This document shows positions 1 to 11,895 of a DNA stretch of 64,000 nucleotides, in pieces. The DNA is from Desmodesmus armatus (lineage: Eukaryota > Chlorophyta > Chlorophyceae > Sphaeropleales > Scenedesmaceae), in the NCBI GenBank assembly GCA_007449985.2, contig VIIQ02000175.1, positions 149,309 to 213,308 of the forward strand. Reading direction: 5' to 3'. The notes under the pieces were generated by a model. It saw nothing but the letters and a program-made list of their open reading frames with translations. It did not search any database and had not been told where the DNA came from. Position numbers and translations under genes: made by a program. Each line of letters starts with the position of its first letter. Within the stretch, counting starts at the first letter, position 1.

Positions 1-2
1 AC

Positions 3-92
3 CTGTTCACGGTACACTCGCTCGTGCTCAGTGACTAGCTCCAGGATACGCTCCAACCGGTTGAACTGCTCCCCAGATGATGGTGACAACAT
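3..92 (-). CDS. First coding exon of a gene leaving the left edge (unrecognised)
   Basis: On the minus strand an ATG at 92 opens 30 codons that end exactly at a GT donor whose G and T are the complement of bases 2 and 1. The peptide contains NRLERILELVTEHERVYREQ, a charged heptad-like helix of the kind found in coiled coils. Codon use is GC-rich like the neighbouring genes. The gene would run leftward, away from the ELM2-SANT gene, so 93-1275 would be a shared upstream region. No family can be named from 30 residues. An internal exon is possible instead of a first exon, because AG dinucleotides also lie just upstream of the ATG. Confidence 0.45.
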   Translation of the reverse strand, partial: MLSPSSGEQFNRLERILELVTEHERVYREQ

Positions 93-1275
93 GCTGATGT
101 CCAACCCAGGTAAAGGACGAAGGGCGAGACAAGACTTCTCAATAATGTATGAAGTTGCTATTGGGGTCTCTCTGCAGTCAGTCAGTCTGTCTGAACCTGT
201 GTAGATTCTTAGCTGTTGCCAGGGCTTTCAGTGGGTTTGAAAAGGGACGAATGCAGACTATCAAGTGCAGCCCGGAAAGATCAGGGAACCTGCCCATTGA
301 AGTAATTTTTTACTGCAGTTCACCAACAGCAGTCCTGGTGCATGCTGTTGCATGCAAATCGCCAGTCATCCTGCAGTCATGCTGTCGCTGCAAGCCTTGC
401 ATTTCCGTTGCAATTGCATGCCTCAAGGGCGGAACACATGCCAAGGTGTAACACCTCAGCAACAACCAAAGACAAGTTTCTGGAAACGGCACCTTTCAGT
501 TTCAGCGGCTGACACACCTCCCACACAAACAGCAGAAATGCCTGTCACCAGGAGGTCAACATCTTCAGGTCAACGATGTGCTTAAGCCCAATTGTGCAGT
601 TGTCACTATCAGACAGTTGCACAGAAACTGGATGTTGTCATTTATCAAGTATGTCGCATGGCTGATGATGCTGACTCGGCGAGCATGATCATGTCAGCAG
701 CCACTTGCTGTCTCAGTGCATTGCATCCAAGTTTTACAGCAGGCCCTGATGATTGCAATGTACCAATTCAATGTGGTGCATGTACAATTTGTTTGGTTGG
801 CTGGCTCACCGCAATCATGTCACCCGGGTTTACCAGGTTTCATCGCCGGGTTCGCGCCATTCACCGATCAATCGCCCGTTCCTGGAAAACCCACTCGACA
901 TCCCTAACGGATTGACCGCTACCAGCAATTTGCTTGTATCTTCATAGCTTTGACTGCTGTTGGGAAAATCCCATCCACCCAACCAGCTCAGCTTCCGCAG
1001 CTGATATACAGGTCAAAAGGCTGCATATCTAGAGTTCTGGTGCAGGAAAAGCACCCGGTACGGCTCAGGTGCGCAGGAAGCCTGCCTGGGGCGCTTTTTG
1101 CAGGCAGGCCGCTTTGGGTTGCTATGGACCCCAAAAAATGCTTTTTCCATTGAACCGTCACGTTTATGTTGCTGCCGCTGCGCAGGCGTCACCGTCCGAA
1201 TTGACCTTGGTGCCTCCCTCCAAACTCTCTCCACAACTGCATCAAGCCTGTGTCAGTGGGTGGCTGGTGCTGCCC
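93..1275. other. Divergent upstream region, no supported gene
   Basis: Short open frames occur on both strands, but none has splice signals and protein-like composition together. The interval would hold the promoters and 5' UTRs of the leftward gene (exon at 3-92) and the rightward ELM2-SANT gene. An open frame in phase with the ELM2-SANT exon extends back to an ATG at 1069, so the protein could start there instead of at 1276. The residues in between do not look conserved. Confidence 0.4.
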
Positions 1276-4200
1276 ATGCAGCATCAAAATCAGGTACTGC
1301 GTAGGGTGTACGATGGTCTTGTTGCCACCAAGAGCTTGGCAGGGAACAAAAGGCCCCAGTCACAGGAAGCAGGACCACGCAAGAAGAGCCCAGCCACATC
1401 TGACGAGGGTGGTGTCGTGAGGCGGAGTGGGCGCCGACGCAACAATTCCTTCCATGATGGCGCCTATGTGTGAGTAGGGCGTCACTGCATGTGCCACACA
1501 TCACGCACAACACCCTACCTTCATGTTGGCGTGCACAGGACCATCGCGCAGCACCTTGTGCATGATCAGCCTCGTAACCACACATGCATGGGGTACACTC
1601 CCTCGAGACCCTGATAGCAGGCCAGATCTCAGACAAGGACGCCTTGCTTTTAATTGCTGACACCTGTGACCACAAACCATGCCACCAGACTGCGTAAGAC
1701 CCAAGATCATAACCATCCAGACTGCATGCGCTGACGAGACGTTCCTTAGCCTTGGCTCTCCTTGACTGTCCTGCCATGCTCCACCGCCCACCACACCACC
1801 CCCACCCTCTCCCACCCCCTGCACAGGCGCCTGGACGACACCCTGTCCCTCGACCAGTGCCTCCTGTATGCCGATGATGACTACGATGAATGGGAACTGA
1901 CAGCAGCGGCCGCACCACAGCACCAGGCTGTCATCCCACCCTGGCGCCCTCGCCCAGCACAGCCCACACCCTCAGAAGCCAAGTTCCTGCAGGCCGTGCA
2001 GGTCTACCCACCTCCTGCCGAAGCTGATGCCAGCTGCAGTTCTGGGGGTGACTCTACTGCTGTGTGTGAACGCGGAAGGGCATATGCATGCGGCTTTCTG
2101 GAGCTGTACAGGGCTACAGTGCCGAGGGAGCGTGCGGACTTTCTGGCAGGGACTGTTGCACAGCTGGACCGCCAGCTGGGACCACACCTGGTGCAGGTGC
2201 GCCCTAGAACTCTCAGCATGATGCACTGGGGACTTGAGTCCAGGCGGCAATCAGCTGCATGGCCAGTTGCTGTCAGCTGGTGGCCTGCTTTCAAACATTG
2301 TTCGGTCAAGAGCCCGATTGCAGCACGTGAGCTGATAATCGTGTGAAGCCACAACACTGATGCCGAGCATCCAGTCTGCCCAGCAACCTGCATACAGCAA
2401 GTGTGGATAGGGGCTGTCCGTGCACCACATCTGTGACGGCACAGCCTGCTTCAAGACCTTGAGCTGCATGTCCGCTGTCTGAGCGTGCATGGAGGTCAAT
2501 TGCACAGCATGGCCGGATGGTTTCATGTGTGTGTGCTGTGTATTCATATGCTGTGCTGCTGCGTCAGGTCTTGGGCCTCAGCATGCTTGGCTCCAAGCAT
2601 GCTGCTACCTGGCAGCCCCATGAGGAGCTCTTGTTCTGCTTGGGCATGTGAGTACAGGGCTGCGACACGAGAGAGATGTGGGCTCTTGGGCTGTCATGCA
2701 GCAATAAGCAACCGTGTGTACTGCAATGAGAGCACAAGTAGAGCACTGGGGATGGTATGGCAGGTTGGCAAGAGGGGCACACTACCGGCCATAGCTGTCA
2801 TGAAGGGTGGCATCACAGCGCGCCCTGCTCTTGGAAGAACAGCAGCAAAAGATCGAGTTGTTCTGTGCTGCTGCTCTGTAAACAGGTGTGACAAGTACCG
2901 CATGTTCAAGAGCATGAAGTGAGTACAGCACTGGCCATGCTGAAGGTGCATGGGTCTGCAGGACAAGCCCTGACTTGCTTGCCGTAAAGCATGAGCTCAG
3001 CACCCATTCCCCACCTATAGTGATGGAGTCACCCTTGCCATCCCATTGCACAGGCGATTCACCAGTGCATGGGACACTGCATGGAGGCCTTCCGTGATAG
3101 TTGCCATGATGCTGGTGCAGCCAACCAGAAGCCCTTCCAGGCGGCCACCAGCATGATATGCTCTGTTCCCGCTGACCCTGCTGACCTGCCCCATGCATGT
3201 GTGCTGACCTGCAGGCGGCTGTTCATCAAGTCCCGCACCGTGCACGAGCTCAACGGGTACTACTACAACGTGTGGAAGACGCGCAGCACACCAGAGGCAG
3301 ACGAGTTCCTCACCTTGAGGGAGGCACACGCGTCCGACGAGGAATACCGACGATTCGAGTGAGTAGCAACACCTCCATCAGCCACACAGAGCCGTCCTCA
3401 CATTTGTCGCTGCTGTCATCTCTTGCTAAAACCCTGCATGAGTGTGCTGACCATACCTTAGCTGGGGCACTGCGACCTTAATGGCACCACCTGCCGCCAC
3501 ACTCATGCTGATGCAGCCGTCCCCGCAATGGTTGACTTAATCCTTCTTCTGACAGGGACGTGTGCAGCCTTGATGCCAACTCAGCTGTGACGTTGCAACA
3601 ACTCACGCTGCATGTCTGGTGTGTGTGCAGGCAAGCCATCCGTGAGCGCCTGGCAGCCATGTGGGACGTGGCTACCTTTGGTGACCTGCCAGTGTCAGCT
3701 GCTGGCCCCGCTCCCTTACGGCAGCGGCCAGCACGAGTGCTCACAAAGCTCACAGCGCAGCTGCCCCTAGCAGCAGCACCCCCAGGCGCACCCAGCAACA
3801 GTACATCTGTACCAGTGAGGAAGGCTGCTGGGGGATCACCAGCCAAAGCAAGCCCAGCTGCTGCTGCTGCTGCAGCACTGACTGGCAGTACCCAACATGC
3901 CGCTGATGCCCACAACAGCAGCACGGCTGTCCGTGCTCGGGCGCCAGCTGGCAGCATTGACTTGAACGATCCTGCCATGCTGGCAGCGATGCCGGCTGTG
4001 CCGACAACAGCAGCCATTGTGCCACGCAAGGGTGCCTTTGTGGTCAGCACACCAGGGCGCATGAGGCTCACTGCAGGTGTCACACATGTGGCAGCACCAC
4101 TGCAGAGGCAGCAGCAGCAGCAGCAGCTGACACAACAAGCGCAGCAGCAACAGCAGCCACAGCAGCAGCCACAGCAGCAGCAACAGCAGCAGCAGCAGCA

Positions 4201-5536
4201 GTCACGGCTGCCAGTGCAGCAGTCACACCAGCAGTCACAGCAGCCCCAGCCACGGCAGCAGCAGCCACAGCAGCAGCAGCAGCAGCGATTGTTCACTGTG
4301 TTACAGACACCCCAGCGGATGCAGCCAGGCACCCAGCAGCAGGTGCCCACACTGCTGCTGCTTGTGCCAACGGCACAGCAGCAGCAACAGCAGCAGCAGC
4401 TGCCAAGTCCCCTGCAAGCTGCATGCAGCACCAAGGCAGCAGCAAGACCACACAGCACAGCACAGCATGCAGCACATGCGGCTGCTCCTCAGGCTGTAGC
4501 TGTCAGCAGGCCAGCAGCAGCAGCAAGCCCTCCAGTGGTCGTGCATGCAGAGCCTGCTGCTGCTGCTGCTGCTGCCATGCTGGAGTGTGGTGAGGCTTTA
4601 GGCCCAGGGGTGTCTCCCAGCCTGTGCTTGCCAGAGATGCCGAGGATGCCCGACCTGCCCTTGTGAGTACACAGCATGCAGTGGTTGCAGTGAGACCAAC
4701 TGCAGGTGCACACTTTGAACTGTGACCCTTAGTGTTGCAGTGCAGGGTCTAGCCATGCAAAACCCTCTTGCCTGCCGGCACACCACTTCATGGTGGCCAG
4801 CCCGAGAAATAAGAGAAAGTGGTGATCTATAGTGTGGCCAAGACATGGGCCTTGACCACAAGGCGCTATGTTTGCATCCTACGAACCACAAATCACCGTG
4901 CCGCCTCTCCCCCTCTGCTGTTCCATCCTTCTGTCACTCTTTCCTGTTCCCCAAAGGCCGGATGGAGATGACCCTGAAGCTCTACAGTCATGGCTGAAGG
5001 CCCTGGGTGCATGCCGTGCAAGGCTGTCGGAGTTCAAGCAGCAGGTGGCACAGCAGGCGGGGGAGGTCATGCAGGATGCACACCGCCGCATAGCAGCCCT
5101 GCAGCAGCAACGGCAAGCTGTGCTGGGATGTGCTGAGAGCCACTTGCAGGCCCTCGCCCAACGGGAGGCAGTGCTGGCCAGCAGCCTGGGCCGGGACCGT
5201 AGTCGGGAAGAACAGCAGCAGGAGGGGCAGGAGCAGAGGCCGCACAGTGTGCAGCAGCAGATGCATGACAGTAGCCTGGCTGACCAGCCGGTGGGTGCAG
5301 CTGTCAGGCTCAAGACTGAAGGCACAGGCGTGCAGCAGCCTCAGCACGTAGATGACTTGAAGGCTGCTGTGCAGCTGCTGCTGCAACGGCCGTTGAGGAA
5401 GCAGGGGCTCAAACCTGGTGTTGGCAGCAGCAGCTTGAGTGTGGCTGGTGCAGACGGCAAGGGCTTTCAGGTAGTGCAGCAGCTTGCTGTGCAGCAGCCA
5501 GCGATGCATGCGCAGGCGCCTGCAACTGCCAACTGA
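1276..5536 (+). CDS. ELM2-SANT domain chromatin/transcription co-regulator
   Basis: Exons 1276-1469, 1827-2196, 2568-2647, 2886-2918, 3215-3358, 3631-4662 and 4957-5536 join in phase to 810 residues; the start is uncertain (1069 is possible). The second exon matches a plant-type ELM2 domain: AVIPPWRPRPAQPTPSEAKF corresponds to the family pattern of a Val/Ile-Pro-x-Trp stretch followed by xxSKWLG. Exons 3-5 together form a SANT domain, with WQPHEELLFCLGM, then DKYRMFKSMKRLFIKSRTV, then ELNGYYYNVWKTR; the Tyr-Tyr-Tyr-x-x-Trp-Lys end is diagnostic. ELM2-SANT proteins recruit histone deacetylases and related complexes in the nucleus. The 1 kb sixth exon carries long poly-Gln (about 4110-4290) and Ala/Ser-rich disorder. 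The last exon encodes a Gln-rich probable coiled coil. The upstream Arg/Lys cluster (VRRSGRRRNN) may be a nuclear localisation signal. Exact function is not known. Confidence 0.85.
4108..4291 (+). repeat. CAG/CAA tract coding poly-Gln
   Basis: Impure CAG/CAA/CCA runs inside exon 6 of the ELM2-SANT gene encode Gln-rich and Pro/Gln-rich stretches. Further CAG blocks occur at 4378-4402 and GCA (Ala) runs near 4555-4575. The tract stays in frame and is likely an intrinsically disordered, length-variable segment. Confidence 0.85.
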
Positions 5537-7396
5537 CTGCTGGCAGATTCCGTCATTGAACCCTGAATAGAGTAACTGCAGCAGCTAGATTATTGTTTAC
5601 GGATCCCAGTAAACGGTCATCTAGTTTTCACAGGGCCTGCTCACATGCGATCCTGCAAGGGCAGACCTGCTCATACCTTTGTGTGGGTGAAGGGGAGGGG
5701 GGATATGCATATGATGTGTGCACAATTGTACTGCAGGGGTCCAAATCTCAGTGGCTGGCTGGCAGCGGTGAGGCTCCTTTTGTCCACCTTTGTATGGTAC
5801 CATGACTGTTTGCCTGGTGCAGCTGGGCGGGTGTCCAAGTGTTCAAGTACAGCACTGCTATGGTGTGCTTGGTGTGGTTCCAGTTGCGACTGTCACTGTG
5901 TGACCAACTTTGACACCAGTTGTGTGGTTGTTGCGTTATGTGGAGTGCATGAAGAAGCACTCTCTAGGGCTCTTGTCAAGTGAAAGTGACAGACCACTCA
6001 ATCACGTTGGGTGTCAGGGCCCTGATTTATAGGCCGATCAGCGCAATGGTTGACTGGAAATACTAGTGTGTGTGCCAGCCAGCCTTGTGTATGAGAGCTG
6101 CTGTCAGGCACCAACAGCCTGCCCTCAACAAAACCTGTATGGTCCACACGACCAATGGTCAGGGACAAAGGCCTGCCGCAGTTGGGCTGTGTTTGTTTGT
6201 GTGTGTCACTGACTGAGCTAGCAGCTCAATGGCTGACGCGTGGCTGGCGCTCTTGTCTCTTTGTGCTGTTAGGGTTGCCTTGCAGTATCTATCATGTCCG
6301 GGTGAGCCTCCTAATGGCAAGTACATGTGTGGCCATGTTGCCATGTCACAAATGTACCATACGGTGCATGCCTCTTTGAAGTTTACCGCAAGCCCTGCTA
6401 AAGCGCCACACATGTGTTTTGTTTCATTCTGTGTATCACCCTCATCCATTGACGCCGTGCGCACTTCAAATGGCAGCAGCTCATGCACATGAGCTGCTGC
6501 ATGCATCGGTCTACGAGTCAGATGCATGTATGCCCCGTGCCTTACTGCCCCGTGGATTACTTCCCTGGGTCTCGTCTGGCAACGGCATGACAGGCGTAAT
6601 GCAGCCACCAAGTCCGGTTGGCAGCAGGCAGTTCTTATAGGGCACCATTACCTGGTGTGGTCGGCCTGCAGCCGTTGTCCTGGTGGTAACATCGCATGCA
6701 GCAGCGATATGGGACAACCCCCTTGGCCAGGGCCGGCCAGGCCAGGTTGCTGCTCCAATTCGACCTGCACGCTAGCGCTGTTGCTCATGCAGTACTGGGC
6801 AGTGTGTATTGCAGCAGCAGCTTTGTTTTTTGAGAAGGCAGTGGTGTCAACAGGACTGCACTATGCATTCGATCCATGCCCTTTGGCGGCGCAGCATGCT
6901 TGTTTGTGGTCAGCGATGAAGCGCCAGGCTGGCCACAGGGCCCAGGTTCAGAGGCCTCATGCTCATTGAAGTTGTTGCTGACCGCTGACAGCACTGCAAG
7001 GTCCATCATGGCATGCAAGAGATTTGCAAGAGGAAACGCTGTTGGGAGCAGGAACGTACCATTGCTGACCAGGTGCTGAACAAAGGCCGGGTTGACACGG
7101 GGCTTAGGCTTTCTGCACATCTTGGGTACTCTGATGGGCAGCAACCGTCAGACCTAGCCTGGAAGTTCAACTAGTAAAGAAGTTCAAAGCGAGTCAGGGT
7201 TGGACTGGAGGTTCGGCGGTGCAGGGCGGAAAAGAAGTGACGCGGCCAACAAGTGTGAGTCGGTATCAACAAAGGTCACATCCATCCTCCTGAGTGTTGC
7301 CATCTAGAGGGGCATCTGCTGAGGTCAAGGTCCCTTGAAATCCAGTCTCTTCACGCATCGCACAGTGAAGTATACACCAGTCTGAAATCAGAAACA
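5537..7396. other. 3' flank of ELM2-SANT gene and 5' flank of FAS1 gene
   Basis: This GT-rich interval has no supported coding exon. Most of it (about 5812-6970) is copy A of a dispersed repeat described separately. The remainder, about 6970-7396, should contain the FAS1 promoter and 5' UTR. I see no convincing TATA box at a plausible distance. Confidence 0.5.
5812..6970 (+). repeat. Dispersed repeat, copy A (direct repeat of 9480-10870)
   Basis: This segment aligns by eye, with many substitutions and indels, to 9480-10870 in the same orientation. Shared landmarks in the same order are GACCAACTTTGACACCA (near 5900 and 9594), GCCTGCC(C)CTCAACAA (near 6117 and 9808), GGTGAGCCTC (6299 and 10252), GGCAACGGCATG (6578 and 10391), GGCCTGCAGCC (6662 and 10480) and GTGTCAACAGGACT (6843 and 10701). 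No reverse transcriptase or transposase frame is visible. Copy B holds about 300 extra bases (about 9838-10140). It is probably a non-autonomous transposon or an old segmental duplication. Confidence 0.8.
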
Positions 7397-9029
7397 ATGG
7401 CTCGCTCAGTCTGCCTGGTGGCTCTGGCACTGTTTGCCTTCGTAGCAGTCTGCAGTGCCCAGGATGGCCCCGTCACTGCTCAGCGCAGCTCTGGCGCTTG
7501 CGGATTCGAGCGCGTGTGAGTGACGATGAAGTCATTCTGAGTACAAAATGGCCCTTTTACGTCCTGTTGAGGGCTGCCAAACACCATTCCTGGTTACAGC
7601 ACTGAACTGATCACAGTCCCTTGCACAGTTGCAGTCAGCATTGGCCAATTTAAGCCTGCAGGCACCCACAACCGCGTGGTTTTGACCTTTTCAGCCTTCT
7701 CGGTCCTGATTACAGCCCTTGAGATACGGCCAGCCAGCCACCACACATCAGTACAGTACTGTGCTGCTGATGGGGTGGTCTGGGTTGTAGTCCAGGGGAG
7801 TGTTCACTTCCTCCGATTTCGCCCAGTGTCTTGGCAGGGTGCAGTGAAGAGAGAAGCTGATTATGTACCTTGACTCACCTGTCTTGATTTGCTACTGCAG
7901 GCAGCAAGCTATTGTGTTCGCCTTGAGGAACCAACCAAGCCTGTCTGACTTCGCCGGGTTGGTGAACCGTGCTACTGACATCGGCACCACTCAGCGTCCC
8001 ACAGGTACGTTACTGGAAGCTATTAGGGGACGCGTTGATTGAAACTGACACAGGGACTTTTCTGGCTAGGCTCCTCGAATGCCCCCACCCCTGGGGGCAT
8101 TGGCACCAGGGTCGGCGCCCCAATGCGCCCCCTCCTGACAGAGGGTTTTTCAAGGTTGAGGACCTTGGCTACACCTGGCTACAGCACCCCAATAGCCTTT
8201 TATCCTGGCTACATTGGCCACAAGGCCCTCCCGTTGACTACAAAAAACCAAGAGTGTTTGCTGCCCATCCTGCCCATACTTGCCGTGACATGCAGAGGCC
8301 AAGCTCACCATCTTTGCCCCCACCAACGGTGCCCTGGCGGGAGAGATCGAAGGTGACATAGAGGAACTGACCACCGCGCAGGTGAACAAGGTAAGATACA
8401 CAAAGGGTACAGGCTGTCCTCAGCATGTGCCGTCCACAAGGAGCCCTGATCACTTGCCGGCATGATTGATGGTGTTGCCAACGTTGAGAGTGTATGCTGC
8501 TGTCCCAGTGAATTGTGTGTTGTGTAAGGAAGGGCACAAGCTCCAGCACTGTTGTGTGCCTGTACCTAGAATTGCCAGTAATTGCCTGCATGAAGCGCTT
8601 CCACTACTAGTAGTCAGCTGTCAAGTTGCACCCAGCGCAATCCAAGTTACGAGTGTGTGCTAACATGCACAGTTTGCAACATGTCACAAAAGCACTGACA
8701 GCACCGCCGGTGCCTGCCCTTCCGCCTCCTCCCCCACTGCTGCTGCATCCGTCCAACAGCTGGTGCAGACCCACATCACCAACAGCGGTGCCTTCCGCAC
8801 CAAGGACCTGAGGAACGACCAGACCCTGCAGACCGAGGACCCCCAGACCCGGCTGACCGTCCGACGTGACGGACGTGATAAGGACACCTGCCGTCCCCTG
8901 ATCACCATCATCGGCCCAAATGACAATGATGCCGACAGCAGTCCCACCATCATCGAACCCCGCAACATCCGTGTCTGCGGGTCATTCATCCACGCCATCA
9001 ACGAGGCCATCTCTCCCCGTGACGTCTAA
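7397..9029 (+). CDS. Secreted single-FAS1 (fasciclin) protein, AstaP-like
   Basis: Exons 7397-7515, 7901-8004, 8296-8390 and 8760-9029 join in phase to 195 residues. Residues 1-21 (MARSVCLVALALFAFVAVCS) form a clear Sec signal peptide. The rest is one FAS1 domain: PSLSDFAGLVNRA opens it, LTIFAPTNGALAG is the H1 motif, LVQTHITNSGAF the central helix, and NIRVCGSFIHAINEAISP the H2 motif. Known FAS1 proteins mediate adhesion at the cell surface. In Scenedesmaceae algae a secreted single-FAS1 family (AstaP) binds astaxanthin, and the size, the signal peptide and the Cys near each end of the domain fit that family; assignment to AstaP is inference. The segment around 140-165 is unusually rich in Asp and Arg. 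An ordinary cell-wall fasciclin is the alternative. Confidence 0.88.
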
Positions 9030-9479
9030 GCAGACATACCATGGGGTGTCATCCATGGACGCCCATGAGCCTCTGGGCTAGTTTGTTTCTTGGCAGTGTT
9101 GCATGAAGCATCAGGGCATCCCGCCAGGGTGAGCCAACTGCCCAAAGGGGTGTTGACCGATGCAGCCAGGGCAGGGTTAGGCTACCTCGTGTAGCTGTGG
9201 CTGGCTGCTTGTGTGCATGCTTGTGTTCGTCTGGTTGCGCACGTTGCTGGTGATGGATCTGAACTGCGTGTGGCAGATGTATGAGGTGCATGCATGCGCA
9301 TGTGCGTCTGCCGAATGGCCCTTCAAACCCACAGTGTGCTGGCTGGTTTGACAGGAGTTCGGTCCACATTTGGTCAATGGCTGCACTGTGTACACCTTTC
9401 AGTCCCTTTCCAACCGTTAAATAGCAACATTTGAATGGCAACCTTTGAATAGTAACCCTTGAATACTTCTAACAGTATC

Positions 9480-10870
9480 ACCTGGCGCAGCTGAGTGGGC
9501 GTCCAAGTGTGTGCATACCGTATGTGACACTGCTGTGGTTTGGTTGTTGTGATGCATGTGTGACCTGGCAGGCTGGCAGACTGACAGTGCTCGTGACCAA
9601 CTTTGACACCAACTGTCTGGAAGTGGCGTAATGTGGAGGGCATGTCGGAGTTTTTTTCTTTATGTTTTTTAAGGCTCTTGCTAATTGACAGAGTACTCCC
9701 ATGTTGGGTGCCATGGCTTTGGTTTGTAGGCCGTGCAGCACAATGATGAACTGGTTTCACCAGTGAAAATATGGCTCAGCAACTCCTGTCAGGTGGCCCA
9801 ACGGCCTGCCCCTCAACAACTGTATGTTAGACAGTGCCCGGAACCGGGGAGGTAGCGTGATTTCCTGTGGAGACACTGGGAATACACAAGATGGTAACAC
9901 AATGTAGCTAGCACTGGGGTCCCCCACCGCCACCCCAGGCAAAAAAGCCTAACAAAGCAACCTCACAGTACAATAGAAGGCGTCCAGTCCAAAGCTGCGA
10001 GTCCAGCAGCCCCATCAAGCCTAACAGGATTACCTGCAAGCAGCACCACCACCGCGCAGCGAGCGTCAGGAACAGCCCACCAGGATGCCAGGAAAGAGCA
10101 TGTAGGCACAAGGGGGGAGTATGTTCAGGGACTGAACTGCCAAAGGCCTGCCTGTGTTTTTTGTGTGCTTTAAACAGCTCCTTGTCCGAAACGTGGCTGA
10201 GGCTGCTTTGCTTTTGCACTGTTGCGGCTGCCTTCCGGTATGCACCAGTCTGGGTGAGCCTCGGCAACCACCCTTATCGTTTGATGCCGTGCCAAGGCGC
10301 AGTGCGCATTTGCGATGTCAGCAGCTCATGCCTCGGTCTACCAGGGAGCCGCAGGATGCATGCGCTGAGCCTTGATTGTCACAGTGGCACTGGCAACGGC
10401 ATGGCAGGCTTGATGCAGCTCCAAATTGGTTGGCAGCGGTCAGCTCTTATCAGGCGCACATGCCAGGTGTTGCGGCCTGCAGCCATTGTCATAGTGGGGG
10501 AGATTTCGTCCCCATGCATTGAGCATGCAGCAGTGATGTATATCGCTGATGAGCCGGGGCGCCTTGCCAATGCGCCCTTGGCACAGGGTGGCCAGGTCAG
10601 GTTGCTGACATTCAGAGTTGTACGCTGTTGTTTATGCAGTTTTGTGCAGTCACTGCAATTATAGTAAAATTCAGCAGCAGCTTTGATTTGTAGGAAGGCT
10701 ATGGTGTCAACAGGACTATGCATTTGATGCTTGCCTTTTCGTTGCACAATGTGCATGTTTGTGGCGAGGCATAACCTTTGACTCGCGATCGGAGCCTCCT
10801 GTCTGAGATGATGTTCTGCCTGATCACTTTGTGAGGTCAGGGATGCAGCTGGTGTGGCCCTCATGCACAC
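9480..10870 (+). repeat. Dispersed repeat, copy B
   Basis: Second copy of the repeat at 5812-6970, same orientation, starting about 450 bp after the FAS1 stop. Landmarks are listed under copy A. The segment about 9838-10140 has no counterpart in copy A and is CA-rich while its surroundings are GT-rich, so it looks like a later insertion in the opposite orientation. Confidence 0.8.
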
Positions 10871-11731
10871 TGTTGTGCTGACAGCACATGCACATGCAAG
10901 CAGGGTGTGTCTTATCAGTGCCCCTTCACTTGCAGCATCGCTCATCATTTGGCTGAGCACATATGTGCTGCATCAAACCGCCAATGTTGTAGAAGTTACC
11001 ATATTTTGCAGGAGCATATGTTTATGCAACAATTTTGCAAAAGACGCGGCCTCACATGCTACAATGTGACTTCAACTGATAAAGTCCGTGCGCAGGAGGG
11101 CTCAGTGCACTTGATGACAACATACTAGGCCAGCAAGCCCAGCAGGCACAATGACCGGGCATACTTGAACCTCGAGTAAAGCCAATTGCTACTGTACACA
11201 GCTGCAAATCCACCGCACCAACCCTCAATGACAATGTACAGGTTGAATCAAGCACAGGCTTCATGTTGCCACGATGCGGCAGTGCTTAATCAGCAGAAAC
11301 AAGCCACCCTGCCCTCCACTATACAAGCCACCCTCTCCCACAGTGATAATATTCAGGAATGCATACACACATAGAGGGGCGAGGGACCAGGGGCCCACAT
11401 GCGGCATGGAACCTAGCTTCAGAATGGTAAGTGCCTGCAGCACTTTGAACACACTTCCTATGCCGCTGGTACAGAATCCAGACCTTTTCCAGATCTGGAC
11501 TTGAGGTGATACAACGCGATCAACAACAATCAATACAAATTGGTTCTGCATACACTGCTGCTGCATCATTGATACAATACATCACAGGCCTGCACATTGC
11601 TGAAACCGGCAGGGCATACTGCTGGCCTCCTGGCAGTATGGCCACAACACTGCCATCCTGATGTACATGCTGGGCAACAAGCACTTTCCTCTCCTGCTCC
11701 TGCCCCTACGCAAGCTGTGCTGTGCAACGCA

Positions 11732-11815
11732 GCGAGAGCTGCCACCTGCTGTCTCGCCCACTCTCAGCTCAGCTCAGCACTGCAGGCGGGCTGGTGTGCA
11801 GCAGCATGCGCGGCA
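11732..11815 (-). repeat. Stray copy of the ATG101 3' coding end
   Basis: About 84 bp here match 11862-11945, the last codons and stop region of ATG101, in the same orientation. Shared blocks are GAGCTGCCACCTGCT, CTCAGCTCAGCACTGC and GGGCTGGTGTGCAGCAGCAT. The copy lies downstream of the ATG101 stop with a spacing of about 130 bp, so it would fall in the 3' UTR. Confidence 0.75.
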
Positions 11816-11895
11816 CAGCCGCTGCTGTCCCCTCCTCCTAACCATGCTATGCTGTTCAGCCAGGCGAGCTGCCACCTGCTATCCCAACCCCCGTC

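Larger units (their letters stand above)
9030..11895. other. Convergent intergenic region with repeat copy B
   Basis: The interval lies between the stops of the FAS1 gene (+) and ATG101 (-). It holds the FAS1 3' UTR, repeat copy B (about 9480-10870), and at 11732-11815 a stray copy of the end of the ATG101 coding sequence. From about 11150 on the sequence is richer in C and A on the + strand, as expected for minus-strand transcription. No other supported exon was found. Confidence 0.5.

Noticed and set aside
3054..3111. Possible extra exon in the ELM2-SANT gene
   Set aside because: Its acceptor is usable, but including it would interrupt the SANT domain; joining 2918 directly to 3215 gives the expected spacing between the Trp and the Tyr triplet.
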